This document shows, piece by piece, positions 21,728-33,158 of a stretch of 42,124 bases of DNA. The translations under genes and the position numbers were made by a program. The stretch's first letter is position 1; every line of letters starts with the position of its first letter. Source of the stretch: Copromyces sp. CBS 386.78. Its lineage: Eukaryota; Ascomycota; Sordariomycetes; Sordariales; Sordariaceae. The DNA lies in NCBI GenBank assembly GCA_030685235.1, contig MU839289.1, positions 1-42,124 of the forward strand, written 5' to 3'. The notes beneath the pieces are model-generated. The model saw nothing but the letters and a program-made list of their open reading frames with translations, was not told where the DNA came from and searched no databases.

Positions 21728-22048
21728 TCACCATGATGGTTTCTCTTCAAGATCTTCGTCCGAGTCTGTCTCTCCGTCGGTGACTTGGCGATGTTCAGGG
21801 AGCAGGCTGTTCTCAGGGAGTGGTCGTTTAAAATTGCAAGTGTGACGGGTTTCTTGAGCCGCATGTAATTGTCTCGGACGGTAATAAGGTGGCTTGCGGG
21901 TATCGATTATCTGACCGTCTTCAACCATAGTGTGAATTTCTTGAGCGCTTATCTCGGTTCGCATGATATGACTGTTGTCGAACTCCCCGTCGAGCAAAGA
22001 TGACATGCTATCCAGGGTCGATGTTGTACAGCCGAAGAGCCTCATCAT
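21728..22048 (-). CDS. Hypothetical small protein (uncertain)
   Basis: The first ATG in this frame (MMRLFGC...) gives 106 aa ending in an acidic tail (DGETDSDEDLEEKPSW). The frame is open further upstream to about 22141 without ATG, so an upstream exon is possible. I do not recognise it. It lies 281 bp downstream of Mgr2 on the same strand. Support is limited to length and a protein-like composition, so it may be spurious. Confidence 0.3.
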   Translation of the reverse strand: MMRLFGCTTSTLDSMSSLLDGEFDNSHIMRTEISAQEIHTMVEDGQIIDTRKPPYYRPRQLHAAQETRHTCNFKRPLPENSLLPEHRQVTDGETDSDEDLEEKPSW

Positions 22049-22328
22049 GCCGGTTGGCTTGCACAGCAGACCATGGGTAAGGCTGGCCTGTTTCCCATAC
22101 AGGTTAGCAAACACCTGCTGAATGTAAGCCCAGTCTTCCAAAGCACCCTTCCTGGCTTATAGCTCGTCAAATGTCGCATCAGACAAAAGGCGCAAATTGC
22201 TCCACGAATGATCAGAATTGCTGTGAATTTTGAACAAACCCCCAAGACGCCGTATCCATAGTCGCTCTCGAGGGCGACCATATTATTTACACATAAAGTA
22301 CAGCAAATCGTGCCTCCTGCGTGGACGT

Positions 22329-22960
22329 TTAGTCGGAGCGGGTCGGGTAGTAGGCGGGACGGAAGGCCTGGGCGGCCATGATCATGGGCCTCCTCTGGGC
22401 GCGGTAGTAGGCCTCGGCGACAATGGGGGAGGAGTCGGAACGAATGACGCTGCCGATAGACATGAAAAAGCTGGAAGGACGATGGTGTCAGTGGTAAGGT
22501 CTAGACCAGTGGAGAGTTCCTGATCCAAGGATTTCTTACCCGAAGGTAGCGCCCGAACCGAGCATGTACTGGCCCAATGTCCTCATGATGCCGTTGGGGC
22601 CGGCACCATATCTGAAGATGTTGACGGTTCCTGGAGAGTTGCGCGCGTCAGGACATGCCTGTAAGTCAATCGAAGCTTTGGGTGATGGGCATACCGAAGA
22701 TGAAGCCAATGATGCAGCCGACAGCTACAATCGCAAAAGGTTAGCGACTGGAATGCAAATTATTAGGCAGGAAGGATAAGACGTACTGCCGCCCATCATG
22801 GCACCCATCTTGACTGCGAGGATAGCATCATGTTAGCAGGCTCCATATCGTTTTTGCTATCGCAAACTCCTCTCGGGTTGTTGCCGCGGAATCAGCCCAT
22901 ACACTTGTCAAAGTTGGAGGTCCCAACGGCACCACCATGCTGAGGAGGAAGGGCAGGCAT
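22329..22960 (-). CDS. MGR2: Mgr2 / ROMO1 family subunit of the TIM23 protein-import complex
   Basis: Five exons: 22960-22903, 22813-22787, 22724-22695, 22630-22540 and 22470-22329. The four introns are 62-89 bp with GT-AG ends, and the protein is 115 aa. Residues 17-28 (NFDKFKMGAMMG) are the family hallmark. They are followed by a glycine-rich first membrane segment (about 23-44, CIIGFIFGTVNIF) and a second (about 62-79, GSGATFGFFMSIGSVIR), the Mgr2/ROMO1 hairpin. In yeast Mgr2 sits in the mitochondrial inner membrane, couples Tim21 to TIM23 and gates lateral release of preproteins. Exons 2 and 3 are only 27 and 30 nt, so the gene is invisible as an open frame. Every splice keeps the frame, which makes the model strong. 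The C-terminal extension after about residue 80 (AYYRAQRRPM...) is polar. Confidence 0.93.
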
Positions 22961-25149
22961 CTTGGTAATTGGTGGTATGGGATTGACGACAAAGCTAATT
23001 GCGGCCAAAGGAACTGCCAGAGAGCTATTGCGCTTGCGATCTCGTAGAAGTGGGAGGAATTCCGCGATAAAGCTGGTTGCCGCGGGCAGTTGCAAAAAGT
23101 GACGCACGGACGATCCCCGAGTTTGAACGACGACCCCACCCCATCAGCGTTGCCCGCCGAGAGAAGTTGGTAAGTGCTACAGGGAGCATTCTGTGGTGAT
23201 AAGGCCATGTGAAGGCTTCTCTCAGCTTGATCAAGTTTAAGCCTTCTCAACCCCCAAAAGGTACTGGGGCCTCCGTAGAGTATCATCTGGAATCAATCAT
23301 ACTGTACTGAGAGAGTATTTGGAACTTGTTTAACTCATTGTCGTGGCCTACTGCTGCTGTACTCTCCCGGAAAGCTTTAACACTTGGCATATAAAGCTCT
23401 AACAAAAATGGTCTGACGCTCAACCTCGACAGGCGGGGATCATGGAACCTCTTCAAGCCCGCCTTTGGAACGTCCAGACGCTCGGACCAACAACCTCGGC
23501 GTTGCCCGTCAACCAGTCCCCTGGCTGGCGACGTGCCATCGTCAACCGTCAACCCCATTCATATCCGTCCCAATTCCCGTTTACAGGCATTCCTCACGTG
23601 ATAGGAGTTCCTGCTGGAGTTAGTGACAGACTGACAGGCGACGCAAGTTAAAGCCTCGTCTCCCCCTGATCTTGTTGGTGCTCTCTAGGTACCTTTCCCT
23701 GAAAGAAGGGATTGTAGCTTCTGAAGACTGCGCGTGCACCGGCATACATCGTTCTTGCCCCTGGCGGTTGACACAATCGCACCTATTCCGATACAAACAC
23801 TGTGTCGTATATACAGGGCACCGTAGCAGTGGGTGCCGCTGCCTTCTTCAACTGGACGGCATCAAAAGAACCAAGGGGTCAAACAGGACGAACCAAAAAT
23901 GGGATCTAGCTTATCATTTGAACGAAACAATCGGAGGCCCCTATCGCTTTGTTGGTGAAGACCAACGACGCTACAGCTCTGTCCATCCAGACCTTCATCT
24001 CAACAAGGCAACTTATGGGACCGAAGCAACGGAACCTCGAGATTGCCTTTCTGTCACTTCTGCTCGTGCTTACCACTGCAGAAGCCAGCGGCCACTGCCG
24101 GTGGCCAGAGGCACAGCGGCAGTGCCAGTCAAAGGCCCAATCGTGAGGAACGGGCGAGTCCTGTTTGGGATTTGGTGGGAAACTTTAGTTGAGCCAGCTG
24201 CATGCATAGACCATTATGTGGCACGGGCGTGATTCATTCCCCTGCTCGTAAGCGCTTGAGGTCACGATTCGCTCCTCTCCAAGGCAACGCCAGAACTCTG
24301 AAAACGTGAGTCGCCTCAAATTCTTGTTCAACCTCATTGATTTCATACTATTGCCCGTCGCGTCTTGAAAAGCGTACGGTGCTTGCCATTTTGAATTTCT
24401 CCCCTCGAAATCGCCGTCATCAGCTTGCTATTACTACCTCTAGGTACCTAGGTATGCCGCTTCTCGCTTGCTCCTTACTTAGCACAACATCACGATCGCC
24501 TCTCGACTCGGTGCCTGCCCCTCCACACCAACAAGGGCGCGAAGTTACCAAGAGCAAGTGCGCACTTGTAACTCGACAGTCGTCGGCGGCCATTGTCCAC
24601 TTGTCCAGAGTCCACCTTGGAACCCCCAATCCCTGCGCCAAATGTTCGACGTCACGGCCAGATTACCGCCGCGTGCCAAGTGACATTACCTTTTTAACTG
24701 ACCCTTTTGCTTTCAACCCCTATAGTTGCCAACAACCCGTCCGAACTGGCCAGAACCCACCCGCCCCGCGCTCCGTTCAGTTAGATAGTCTTTGTTGTTG
24801 CCGTCAATAGTTGGTGCAGGTAGATTACCAGGTCAGAAAGAAAAGAAAAAGAAGTCGCATGAGTTAGGTCGAGCCTGCACGGAGGTCACCAGCAACAGCC
24901 AGTTCGAGCCCGCGCGCCTGCTCCCGCTCCCCGTTTCCAGCTTCCAGCAAAAAAACAGGAGGACAGTTTGTTAGTTGCAACCTTGCAAAGGAACAATCTC
25001 AGAGAGCCCCAGCGTCGACGGCAGCGACTACACTAAAGGTAGCGACCAGCGACACCACGTTCACTGCTGCTCTTCCATCCCAGCACACACGGCCCGTATC
25101 CACTTCGCTCCATTCCCCCAGAGCCCCGTCTGCCACGCCGGAGGTCTCA
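22961..25149. other. Divergent promoter region of MGR2 and the FHA gene
   Basis: About 2.2 kb between two divergent genes. The frame at 23672-24232 is open for 186 codons but lacks a credible start or domain. CTAGGTACCTAGG near 24441 is a short palindrome often seen in ascomycete promoters. The last part is probably a long 5' leader of the FHA gene. No gene is supported. Confidence 0.45.
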
Positions 25150-27596
25150 ATGACGGCTGTCGCGAATCCCCCTAGCTTCGCAAATCTCAATCGGCCGGGA
25201 TGGACTGATGGCGGCCAATCGCTAAACTCGATGAACCCCGATGACAATAGAATGAACATGTTCATGTCGCGAAAATCTCTGCAACGATCCAACTCGTCGT
25301 CGTCGATTTCGTCGACGGCGTCCTCCTCGTCCACCTCCACCGTGACCTCGACCGGCTCCGTCTCGACTGCGCCGACCAACGGCAGCCCCAACAGCACCAC
25401 CAGCAGCGGAAACGGAAACGGCAACCCCATGTCGGTCGGTGGAGACACGGCGCCTTGGTCGAACTCACAAGCTCTGCGCAAGAAACCGCAACCAAAAAAC
25501 AACACCAACACCAACTCATGGACTAATGCCAGGCCAGAAGGAGCGTCCGACTTTTCACGCTCAGCAACAGGCCGCCCGCCCATGGCGAATGGCGTCAACG
25601 GCGCGCCTCCAACCATGCACCACCAACAACAGCAGCCATCATCACAACCCCAGCCGCAGCAACAACCGCAGTCCGCCTTGTCGGCGCCGAACCAGATGAT
25701 GTCACAAAACAATCTCTCGAGGCCCGGCGCCGACCAAATGGCTCCCCAACGCCTGCCCGTGCTGTCGTTGCTGTCGCTCAACGGCACCTTCGAACGCAAG
25801 ACCATCTCCGTCCCCTTTTACCCCGACATTATGAAAATCGGCCGACAGACGAATGCGAAAACCGTCCCTCTCCCTACCAACGGCTTCTTCGACAGTAAGG
25901 TGTTGTCGCGTCAGCACGCCGAGATCTGGGCCAACCAGGACGGCAAGATATATATCAAGGATGTCAAATCGTCAAACGGCACCTTCGTCAATGGCAACCG
26001 CCTGTCGCCCGAAAATCGCGAGTCGGAACCCCACGAGCTCCAGTCCCAAGACCATCTCGAACTCGGTATCGATATTGTGAGCGAGGATCAGAAGACGGTA
26101 GTTCACCACAAGGTCGCCGCCAAAGTTGAGCATGCCGGATTCGTTACCCAAACAAATAACCTTTTGGATATGAACTTTGGCGATCTCGATCCTTCAAATG
26201 GCAGCATGATGATGCCTATGGGCGGCATGCCTCCCTTCCGCGGTCGAGCTGGCAGCGCAGCATCGCTAGCAAGCAATGGGCGTATGATGCCTGGAAATAT
26301 GGGTGGTCCGATACCCGGTATGGCACAGCAGAGGCAGTTCTGGTTAAACCCCGTCACAACTGAACATATTGTCAAAAAGCTTCAAGTAAGTACAACTCTG
26401 TGTCCTGGTTACCGATTCATCTGCTTACACTACAAAAGACGGAAATGCGAAATGCCAAGCTGCAACACCACGACCTTATCCGAACGGGTCAGTTCATCAC
26501 CGCATTGGTCACGAAGGACGACATCAAGAACCAAGAGAAGCCCGATGGTATCGAGCCTCCTAAACCGCATGTAAACGGCAACGTCGCCTTCAAGTCGGAA
26601 AACAGCAAAACCCGGTTCTCGGAGCCCCCTGCTCCTCCACCATCACAGCCAGTCCCAGAGGTGCCCAGTGTTGCCCGCGCTTCAGATGCGCCTTCGCTAA
26701 AACGAGGAATCACCGAGCGACCCAAATCAAACCCTTTCCCCAAGGACGCGAACGTTAATCAGGTTATGCAACTTACGGAGGCATTGAACTTGGCAAAGAA
26801 GGAACTGGACAGTAACAGTGCTCGGGTGCGAGATCTGGAAAGGATGCTTAACGAGGAACGTGAAGCCAGGTTACAGGCGGAGGTTTTGATGCAAAAGATG
26901 GCAGTAAGCCAACAACCAGTGACGAATGGTATAAGTGTGGCAGCTTTGACAAACGGCCACTCAGAGCTGGAGAAGGCTTTTGAGCCACCGACGGAGCAGT
27001 CTCAAACAAACGACTCGAGCGCACTCGGCGGCGTTGAATCCGAAAAGAGCTCCAAACCGGAAACTAGCAAAATCGAGGCCATGGCAGCAGCCTTCCAGGC
27101 TCGGATCGAGTCGATGACGACGGAGATGAAGGGGCTTAGGGAGCAACTGGAAGCCTTTAGAAACAGGGCTGAGCAGGCAGAGGCAGAGCGGGATGCTGAC
27201 CGCAAGACCCTCGGTCAGTTGATCTTGCAAATACGCCAGCGGGATGAGAAGGAGCAGCAAGCCGCGGCGCGCAAGTCGCGTTCGTCCTCTCGCGGTAGAT
27301 CGCGCCAGGGCAAGCAGGAGAAGGAGGCTGAGCAGGCATTGCCCAAGGCTAATGGTGCTGCAGTGACGGGACCAACCCAGTCCGATGGTTCCTCCGAGGA
27401 TCACGCTGAGGAGGTGCCCAGTCTGGCGCTGACGGACGCTTTGAAATCGTCGTCGTCCTCGTCCGCGCTAGTATATCCGCACCAGGATCGTGCGTTAATA
27501 CAGGCCATGCCCTACGTATCTGTCCTTGGGGTCGTACTCATCGGAATGGGTATGATGGCTTACCTCAACGGGTGGCAGCCGCAGGCGAAGAACTAG
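25150..27596 (+). CDS. ham-4: Tail-anchored FHA-domain protein, SLMAP/Far10/PRO45 (HAM-4) type
   Basis: Exons 25150-26385 and 26439-27596 flank a 53-bp phase-0 intron (GTAAGT...AAAAG) and give 797 aa. Residues 1-200 are Ser/Asn/Gln-rich and disordered. The FHA domain spans about 204-310 with the phosphothreonine-binding residues Gly231-Arg232, Ser253-Arg254-Gln-His256 and SSNGT (274-278), then NGN. After a linker, two coiled-coil stretches follow in exon 2 (ELDSNSARVRDLERMLNEER; AEQAEAERDADRKTLGQLI). A single hydrophobic segment (VSVLGVVLIGMGMMAYL) sits about 10 residues from the C-terminus. This order is that of SLMAP, yeast Far9/Far10, Sordaria PRO45 and Neurospora HAM-4, the membrane-anchored subunit of STRIPAK. 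That complex acts at ER, nuclear-envelope or mitochondrial membranes and is needed for hyphal fusion and fruiting-body development. Orthology is inferred from architecture. Confidence 0.9.
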
Positions 27597-29415
27597 GGCA
27601 AGTTGGTATCGACAGAACCATATCCCACACACAACTACGCACGCACACCGTATCTTCAATTTCCTTTGTACATTTTATAGCAACTTTTTATACCTGAAGA
27701 CTACTTACTTCTCATCACACTTTCTTGCACATGCACTTTCGTCTTCGTCTTTCTCACACCACATGTATTACGCAATCCGGACCCAGGCGGTAGGGCTTTT
27801 TGACGGAAAATCACCAGGAGTTTTTATGTGAAGTGGCAGCGGGCCTAGCGTGGTTTAAAACATAAGAAGGGCCTTTGATATCAGCGTCACTTTTCTCCTT
27901 CGACCTTCTTTTTCTGAACGTGGTTTACCGGAGCTCTACCTCTCGCTTCTCCATCTCGCTCTCCTTGCGAGCTAGCTTTCATTCCTTTGCTTTACCTTTC
28001 TTCTTCGATCAAATATTACCTCATCAAATCAACATAACGGGCTGGGAACTGTCACGAATGCTTTGGGATTATTTGTTTTCAGGACGGTTTGCGAGTACTT
28101 AGGTGGCGACACCTTTAGTTATCAAGTTTTATAGTTACAGTAACAGCAGCAGCAGCAGAGCAGCATTGCGATCGTGGTCGGCGGCGGGAGGAGGAACTTG
28201 TATGTATGTATCATAACAGGGCGGGAATTGTTGTTAGACTTTGGAAGAAAGGAGGGTATCCGCAGGTGGGGAGAAATACATGGACGCAGAAGATGGCTTT
28301 TTGTTCATCATTTTCGAGGTGCTCATTGTTTCCACCGACTTCACCGAGTTGGGTCATGAGGCGGGTGAGATGGAGGGCCGACCCAGCTGATAAGATAACG
28401 GGCGCTCTGTCTGCTCCTGAGCGGGCACTGACCAACACCTGTACATTGACCAACAGGACTTCACCCACCTGATCAACGGTGAGAGATGGTGAGCACCTGC
28501 AGTCCTGCACTGACCACGTTCACCACTGCCCACACCACTGTGTTTCTGAGAATTATCACGCGGGAGGGAAATATGGACACAACCAACAGCCAATGGAAGG
28601 TAAAACATCAGGGCCATGAGGACGGTGACAGTCTGTGTTACAGCTGATCAAGGCACTCTACACTTTGTCGCAGTGCGATGGTGGGAACACAAATGACGTT
28701 CCGGCTGCCGGTAATTTTGGGTCACGACAGTGAATGTGTGCGACGATGAGATTCGCTTGGCGATACGTTCCTTACGTGTGGAAGTTACGGGGAGCAGCAC
28801 AACAAAATACGTGGATGACACTCGCGCATTTGTTGTCATTCACAAGTTTTACAAACGTTTGGTTGCGTATTTCATTGTTTATATCCATCGCATTAACCAT
28901 CCCCGTACGTCGATATTATTCCAGGTATTGGGGGGAATATCGAATGTTGAGTGTCCTAACACCTCTCTCCCCTCCCCGCCGAAATGCAACTCTATGTAAA
29001 CATACGTAATGACATTACACTTCTCCACCAAGACCCATGCATTAGGTACAGTGTACATCGCATCAACCACCCCCAACGATATCTCTACCTTTTCTTCCGA
29101 AACCACAAACCAAATTATCACCCGTCTCTCCTCCCTTCTTCCAGTATTACCTCCGAGCGAGCCCACAAATTTCCGGCCATGATCTTCACGGTGCTCAACT
29201 TCCGGATTACAGAATGAGAACCATGTTAGCATCGCATGCAGTTGTCAAAAAGTGAAAGAGAAACGCAAGAAGAGAATTCCACCGCAAAAGCAAGTCTTTG
29301 GTGGATTGTAAGTGAAGTACGAAATAAAATACCACGCCTTTCCCTCTCAGTATCAAACGGCTTTTTTGTTGATTGTGCAAATTTGCCGATCAGCGGAAGA
29401 ACCTGGCATCTATGC
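27597..29415. other. Intergenic region
   Basis: 3' region of the FHA gene, a short CAG-type repeat near 28146, and many overlapping small open frames without domains. A diverged direct repeat occurs: the CATCGCATTAACC segment near 28887 and CATCGCATCAACC near 29057. No gene or RNA gene is supported. Confidence 0.45.
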
Positions 29416-29833
29416 CTATTCGTTGCCGCTCTCTTCATCGTCATTGTCCGTTCTTCCCAAGCGTCTCATGACCTGAAGCAGAACCATGGAATGGAACAAA
29501 TATGCTATCGATCCGTACGGGCTGACCCGGACATAGGCGCTCTGCTCGCACCACAAGTCCCAGAGGTCTACACCTCTGCTCTGCCTGTCTGTAACCAGCC
29601 TTCTCGCTTGATTGAAAAGACTGATATTAGGATTCGGATCCCAATCTGAGAAAAGAAAAGACGTCAGCACCTACCACATGGACGTTGCTGAAAGACCATT
29701 TGACCAGGTGAGGTCGATGGGGAAGAATCCAATTTGCCTTACCGCGAGGGAAGCAGATGTGCCTGAGGGAGCATTAGCTTATAAGTGAGAAGTGGCTAAT
29801 GGTTGCCTGGAATGGGTGGAATACTCACGGCAT
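29416..29833 (-). CDS. Small hypothetical protein, 84 aa (paralogue pair, member 1)
   Basis: Three exons: 29833-29829 (ATG plus 2 nt), 29762-29743 (20 nt) and 29645-29416. The introns have strong donors (GTGAGT, GTAAGG) and CAG acceptors. The protein begins MPHICFPRDWDPNPNIS and contains SPYGSIAYLFHSMVLL at about residues 50-65. It ends in an acidic tail (DNDDEESGNE). I do not recognise the family. Its exon lengths and phases match those of the gene at 30422-30905, and the proteins align over their whole first 70 residues without large gaps (M-x2-I-x-F-x-R-D-x-D at the start; SI-x2-LFHS-x-V near the end). That match is the main evidence for both models. No signal peptide is seen. Confidence 0.55.
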
Positions 29834-30421
29834 GTTTAATGCGTCAACCGTCGTGTTTTTTGTGGAATGATTGAGATTTTCTTGCCTGTGGTGGTAGATG
29901 ACAATGGTGTGATGTGAAGTATATAGGAAACAAGAGCAGGAAGTAAGGCAGAAGGAACTCATGGAAGGATGGAGGGGAAGAACGAAGAATATAATCCGCG
30001 GGGCCTGGAAGGCCGGAGCAAGTGAAGCATCTAGGGCGGCAAGGTTTGGTTGCCTGAATCGAAACCTTGATGCTTTCTCCCTTCACTTAACGTTCCTTAA
30101 TACTTGTTAGCATCGTGGTCCAGGTTTGCTGAGGTCCGTGATGAAAGTCAAACGGAAGATTAGAGCCGATACAGAAGTCGGACCACAGGTCTGCGAGCCA
30201 GTGCATTATTTTAGGAGAGTACACCAATAAGAGAACACAAAAAGCCCGAGGAAGAGCAACCAGTGGGGAACGGTTCAATCCATGATTTACCAGAAGAGAT
30301 ACTGTCACTAACCACGAGCCTCCATCATGCTTGGTTCAAATTTGCCCCTTAACCTATGTCTCCTTTTGCGTACCTAGGCCAGGGGCCATGCGGAGGACGT
30401 GATTCCCATTGTCAGGGGTAT
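29834..30421. other. Spacer between the two small paralogues
   Basis: Contains the upstream region of the 84-aa gene and the 3' region of the 81-aa gene. Open frames on the minus strand (29844-30086, 30087-30308) have no domain. GGTTCAATCC at 30269 resembles a tRNA B box, but no tRNA fold surrounds it. Confidence 0.4.
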
Positions 30422-30905
30422 CTACAGATACTGCAGGAGCTGACCGACCGATGTTAAGTAACCGGGCATCTCAAGCTCGGTTACCACAACGCTGTGAAAT
30501 AGCCAGAGGATACTGTTGGGCGGGCTGCTGTCACGAAGCTTTCTTTGCTCTTCGAGAAGAATATGGTGAGCCGCGCCAGCTTCCAGAGCCTTTTGGATGA
30601 GCTCAACGGCTTGGAAGGGAAGGGGCCTCTTGGAGTCCCGATCTATGAAATACACGAGAGTCAGTAATTGGTTTGCCATATTGAGAACGAAGGGGGCAAC
30701 AGCTGAGAAAATCAAGGCATTTGATTGTTGAAAGCCATAGGGTAGGCTATTATTATGTGCTTGTATGTGAAAACCTGAGCTGTTTTGAGGACGGATGGAG
30801 TACTAACCACGGGCAAATTCGATGAAACTGAGGAAGCGCATCAGTATGATGTTCGAACAATACCTCAACAACCAGGAGAGAAGAGGAAATGCGTACTTAC
30901 GCCAT
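30422..30905 (-). CDS. Small hypothetical protein, 81 aa (paralogue pair, member 2)
   Basis: Three exons: 30905-30901 (ATG plus 2 nt), 30827-30808 (20 nt) and 30642-30422. Donors are GTAAGT and GTTAGT, acceptors CTCAG and CATAG. The protein begins MAFIEFARDRDSKRPLPF and has NSILWLFHSVVV at about residues 51-62. The structure is the same as in the gene at 29416-29833: a 5-nt first coding exon, a 20-nt second exon and the same phases. A longer third exon using an acceptor 73 nt further upstream is also open, but it lacks a counterpart in the paralogue. A TATTTATA sequence about 150 bp upstream of the ATG may serve as core promoter. The function is unknown. Confidence 0.55.
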
Positions 30906-31635
30906 GTCGAAGCACTTTGTATCCTTTGCCTGTGAATGAAGGCCTAAGTCCTAAGAGACGGAGAAAGGAAAAACGTTCAACGAAGCGATGACTCGATGAA
31001 GTGTTGATGGAATACCAAGATAGCTAGTCAGGAGTAAACGAATCTGGTATAAATACGGCAGCGAGAAGCAACCGAAATACCCCAACTGAACCTGCCTTTC
31101 AATCATGTTCCCTTTTACTTTCCCACGGGCATGGCTCCTTCTTCGTGATTGACTCAATGCTATTCACTTGCACCTGCTATCTAGTTATGTAGATGCTGGA
31201 GAACCTGGGGCAAGATGGGCGAAACAAAGTAACCTGAAGATTTGTGCCCGTGAAGCCTTCCGACAGCGACCACGATGAGTTGAGGAGTTTGTCGTTTTGT
31301 GCCCACGTTTCAGAGTACACAACACGGAAACTTTATCCATCCCCTAACCTCCATCCCAACCCCATCCAATGCCGCGCACTTAGCCGATGCCTTCCGCAAG
31401 CCTGGCTTGGCCGCCTCAAACATTCACTTTCCGCACGTATGGTGAACATAGTTCGCTTTCGAAGGACGATCCGCAATGATAACACGTTGGAATGTTGGAG
31501 AGATCAAGACAAAATAGTTGTGAAAGCTCCGGAGTCTGAAATGCCCAAAATGGAGCCTGCTGCGATAGGTGCCAGCGAGGTATATGAGTGAATATTTCCA
31601 TCCAACAGGAGGATCAAGAGGGACATTGGGAGAAC
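30906..31635. other. Intergenic region
   Basis: Upstream side of the 81-aa gene and short open frames without domains on both strands. Nothing is supported. Confidence 0.4.
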
Positions 31636-32589
31636 TTAGGTACATGCAAGATGGTCTTTTCCGCACGGATCGCCCTTTTTCTGTCCGTTGCCTCCTGCCG
31701 CCATTATGAAGTTGCTATTGCTGGAAATCCGTCCGAGCCCCCTCTGAATTGGCCCGAAAAGCTGGTCAATCCTGCAATGCGTTGGGAGTCCACTGTCTTG
31801 GGGCCGATCAACTTGTGGCACTGCTGCAACACCAGGAACTTCCTGGAGGGCACATCGGTCACAGCTGCTCTGACTTGGATGTTGAGAGAATTTGGAGACC
31901 AGATCTACATCCCTCTGAATACGGAGCCGATTACCAGGGGCAAACTATCGGTATAACTTACGGGCATGGTGGCCATTTTCCTGGCGTTGCCCGAGACCGA
32001 TACGCCTTCATATTTAACGTTAAACCAATCCAGAAAGTCTTGGCCGTTGATGGTGAGACCAGCAAGCATAGTGGTCGGCTTCTTCTTGGCTAAGGCCTCG
32101 ATGCGGTCGAATGCATTGTGCTTAGCCTCTTCGGGGGTTTGCGTGGCCGCAAGGGCTTCTGCTTGCGCATCCTCGACTGGCGCATCCTCAACGGGCGGAT
32201 CCTCAACGGTAGGGGCTTGCTCAACCGCAACGGGGCCTTGCTCATCCGCAATGGGGGCGGCTTGCTCATCCGCAACGGGGGCGGCTTGCTCGGTACCCTC
32301 CTCTTCGTCGGGTTGGGTCTGCTGCTTTTTCGCAGTCTTATCCTTGGCTGCGCGGGGTGGGCGGGGGCGAACTATGATGATTGCGAGGTGAGAATTGTGT
32401 GAAAGTGGTGTAAGTATGCTGCGAAAAATAAGCGCGCGTGGATGTAAGGTACTTACTGGGCTGTAATTAATGCTTTGTAATGGTCGCGCGCTTACGGGCG
32501 CGAATGGGGGCACGAAAACAGACCGCAAGGAGGATGGGGATGGGACCTCGATGATCGTACGTTGATAGGACAAGGTACACGGGGGGCAT
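31636..32589 (-). CDS. Hypothetical protein with acidic VADEQ/VEDAP repeats (uncertain model)
   Basis: The best model has exons 32589-32496, 32371-31962 and 31914-31636, about 260 aa. The second exon is the firmest part. It is open for 136 codons, has a perfect donor (CCC|GTAAGT at 31961), and encodes a Lys-rich start (KDKTAKKQQ). Short acidic repeats follow (APVADEQAAPIADEQ, then VEDPPVEDAPVEDAQ), and then a more globular part (TINGQDFLDWFNVKYEG). The first exon relies on a GTAAGC donor, and the last on a 47-bp intron with no clear branch point. If that last intron is not used, the protein stops at 31905. A plus-strand frame (31651-31956, MVFSARIALFLSV...) competes for the last exon. I recognise no family. 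Confidence 0.35.
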
Positions 32590-33158
32590 TGTTAGTAGTC
32601 GCTGGAAGTTGGAAGTTAGCTAAGTTGTAAAACGAAGAAGGACGGAGGATGCTTACACTTGACCTGACAAGTTATTAGCAGCGATGGAATGGCGGGTGGT
32701 CTCGAAGGTCGTGGTGTTGTGCGGTGAACGGGTTGTGGCTTGTTCGCTGGGGCGGTGGGTGAGCATCGCCACAACAGGAATCGGGAAGGAGAAGGCGCAA
32801 TACAATCGCAACCGAAAGTAGGTAACTGGTGGTTTTCATCCGACGGCGCTTATCGCCGCACGGTTTTTCCCTCAGAGAACCTGGAGAAGGACCCCATACC
32901 AATAGGGCGCTGTATAGTATAGCATAGGGAATCAGACTATTATTAAGTAAATGGACGCGCCTCCTACTTCTACCTTATTCAAGGTAATAATAAGAACCGT
33001 GATAGGATGGAAGGACACAAAATTTTCTGCACTCGACGTTCAGGTTTCCCAAGTCTTGGCAACAACTTCAGACGAATTTGCCAGTTGCCTGAGTTCTCGG
33101 GTATGAAGTCATACTTCGCAAAAATATGGACATCAGACGTTTGTATCGAGCAAAGGGA
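32590..33158. other. Intergenic region
   Basis: Upstream side of the acidic-repeat gene, then AT-richer sequence near 32920-33000. No gene is supported. Confidence 0.4.

Noticed and set aside
23672..24232. 186-codon plus-strand gene
   Set aside because: No credible start, domain or splice signal; it lies in a promoter region.
30240..30290. tRNA gene
   Set aside because: GGTTCAATCC resembles a B box, but no acceptor stem, A box or anticodon arm can be folded.
31651..31956. Small secreted protein on the plus strand (MVFSARIALFLSV...)
   Set aside because: Only a weak signal-like start; it overlaps the possible last exon of the minus-strand acidic-repeat gene and no evidence decides between them.
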